Part shown: positions 6,050 through 6,845 of the stretch, in pieces
Numbering within the stretch: the stretch's first letter is position 1
Layout: the number at the start of each line of letters is the position of its first letter
Assembly: GCA_002386945.1 (NCBI GenBank)
Contig: DGKH01000043.1
Coordinates: 4,535-11,379 of the forward strand
Reading direction: 5' to 3'
Source: Proteobacteria bacterium UBA4575
GTDB taxonomy: Bacteria > Pseudomonadota > Gammaproteobacteria > UBA4575
DNA: 6,845 nucleotides
Made by a program: the position numbers and the translations under genes
The notes under the pieces: model-generated
Database searches by the model: none
Told to the model about the DNA's origin: nothing
What the model saw: the letters and a program-made list of their open reading frames with translations, nothing else

Positions 6050-6845
6050 CGGTCGTCCTCTTCAAGAGATAAGCATCCATCACTTTTCGTGCTATCGGAG
6101 CCGCTATACGGCTACCACTGCCTCCATTCTCAACAATTACTGCGACTGCAATCTTAGGTTGTTCAATCGGGGCGTAAGCAATAAACAGGGCATGATCACG
6201 TAGGTGTTGCGCAATATCCGCCTCTTCATACTCAGAATCTTGTGCAATACTGATCACTTGGGCAGTCCCTGATTTTCCAGCTATATCATAACTAGCACCT
6301 TTTAAAATATTGCGTGCCGTGCCCGTTCTACCATTGACCACGGCACGCATCCCTATAAGCACCTGCTGCCAATGTTCTTGCTGTTTAAGATCAATCGACG
6401 GCAAGACTGTTGGTTCCAACGGAGCAAATCCGTCTTCTTTAGTTTCACGCTGAGCAATAACAAACCGCGGCTTATAACCCACTCCATTCATCGCAATGCG
6501 TGCTGTCATCTGTGCCAATTGTAAGGGTGTCGCCAGCAAGTAGCCTTGACCAATACTGGTGATGACTGATTCACCTGGGTACCATGCCTCACCATGAACG
6601 CGCCTCTTCCATGCAGTGCTTGGCACCAGACCACTAGCCTCGCCCGCCGTATCCAGTCCCACTTGGCTTCCCAGGTCAAAGCGTCTGAGCATGTCATGCA
6701 TAGGCGTAATACCCATGGCGAATCCCAGCCTATAGAAATAAACATCACAGGATTGTGCCAGCGCCAATTTCAGATTAACTCTGCCATGGCCACCTTTTTT
6801 CCAATCGCGGTATCGGCGTGATTGTTTTGGAATCTTAAAGTAAGG
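6039..6845 (-). CDS. mrdA: Penicillin-binding protein 2 (MrdA), C-terminal part
   Basis: The open frame runs to the right edge, so 268 residues of the transpeptidase domain are visible and the N-terminal part is missing. PBP2 forms peptide crosslinks in the elongation complex and activates RodA. At the window edge RRYRDWKKGGHGRVNL closely resembles E. coli PBP2 (HRYRDWKRWGHGRLNV). Counting from the edge, the second motif is Ser32-Cys-Asp34 (E. coli PBP2 also has Asp here rather than Asn), SIGQGYLLATPLQLA follows near 97-111, and the third motif Lys191-Ser-Gly-Thr is in AGKSGTAQV. The sequence LRDHALFIAYAPIEQPKIAVAVIVENGG is shared with PBP2 rather than with FtsI. The active-site STxK serine lies outside the window. 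The protein ends TTDGQ and lacks the longer tail of the E. coli protein. Its last 11 bases overlap rodA. Confidence 0.96.
   Translation of the reverse strand, partial: PYFKIPKQSRRYRDWKKGGHGRVNLKLALAQSCDVYFYRLGFAMGITPMHDMLRRFDLGSQVGLDTAGEASGLVPSTAWKRRVHGEAWYPGESVITSIGQGYLLATPLQLAQMTARIAMNGVGYKPRFVIAQRETKEDGFAPLEPTVLPSIDLKQQEHWQQVLIGMRAVVNGRTGTARNILKGASYDIAGKSGTAQVISIAQDSEYEEADIAQHLRDHALFIAYAPIEQPKIAVAVIVENGGSGSRIAAPIARKVMDAYLLKRTTDGQ
6056..6060 (-). promoter_or_regulatory. Ribosome binding site of rodA
   Basis: GAGGA on the minus strand stands six bases before the ATG at 6047-6049 and lies within the mrdA coding region. It supports the chosen rodA start and the 11-base overlap with mrdA. Confidence 0.65.

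Noticed and set aside
6506..6821. Frames overlapping the mrdA end on both strands
   Set aside because: The mrdA frame is continuous to the window edge and matches PBP2 throughout, so these are shadows.
1..6845. Mobile element, CRISPR array, tRNA, riboswitch or defence system
   Set aside because: No terminal repeats, regular spaced repeats, transposase or recombinase motifs or RNA-gene patterns were seen; nearly every base is in conserved cell-wall genes.

Overview
The window holds a compact block of bacterial cell-wall genes. Order, protein motifs and the MurU-type gene point to a gammaproteobacterium, possibly a marine Cellvibrionales-like or Pseudomonas-related lineage; the lineage guess is weak because it rests on gene order and protein similarity recalled from memory. 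The block looks native: codon use and base composition look even by eye, and no insertion sequence, phage gene, tRNA, CRISPR array or other transfer mark was seen.

The minus strand carries almost the whole window as one tightly packed run. Read in the direction of transcription from the right edge, it is: the 3' part of mrdA (PBP2, cut by the window edge), rodA, mltB, rlpA, dacA, a class IV D-amino acid transaminase (dat) and ybeD (DUF493). Junctions are overlaps or gaps of at most about 14 bases, except one gap of 107 bases before dacA. The plus strand has one gene at the left edge, a MurU-type sugar-1-phosphate uridylyltransferase. It converges on ybeD with 16 bases between the two stops. 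Its ATG overlaps a TGA that may end an upstream gene lying outside the window.

Functionally, RodA and PBP2 are the glycan polymerase and crosslinking transpeptidase of the elongation machinery. MltB and RlpA are lytic transglycosylases that cut glycan. DacA trims the terminal D-Ala from pentapeptide stems. Dat can move the amino group of D-Ala onto 2-oxoglutarate to give D-Glu, and MurU returns recovered MurNAc to UDP-MurNAc. The window therefore joins wall synthesis, wall trimming and reuse of products. That joint recycling theme is inference; the individual assignments are well supported by motifs.

I found no undescribed system. The points worth a second look are modest: dat coupled directly behind dacA, a murU-type gene facing the end of the run where lipB-lipA often follow ybeD in relatives, the chain of non-ATG starts with stop-start overlaps, and the single long gap before dacA, which carries an AT-rich dyad. 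No stretch over 300 bases lacks a gene.
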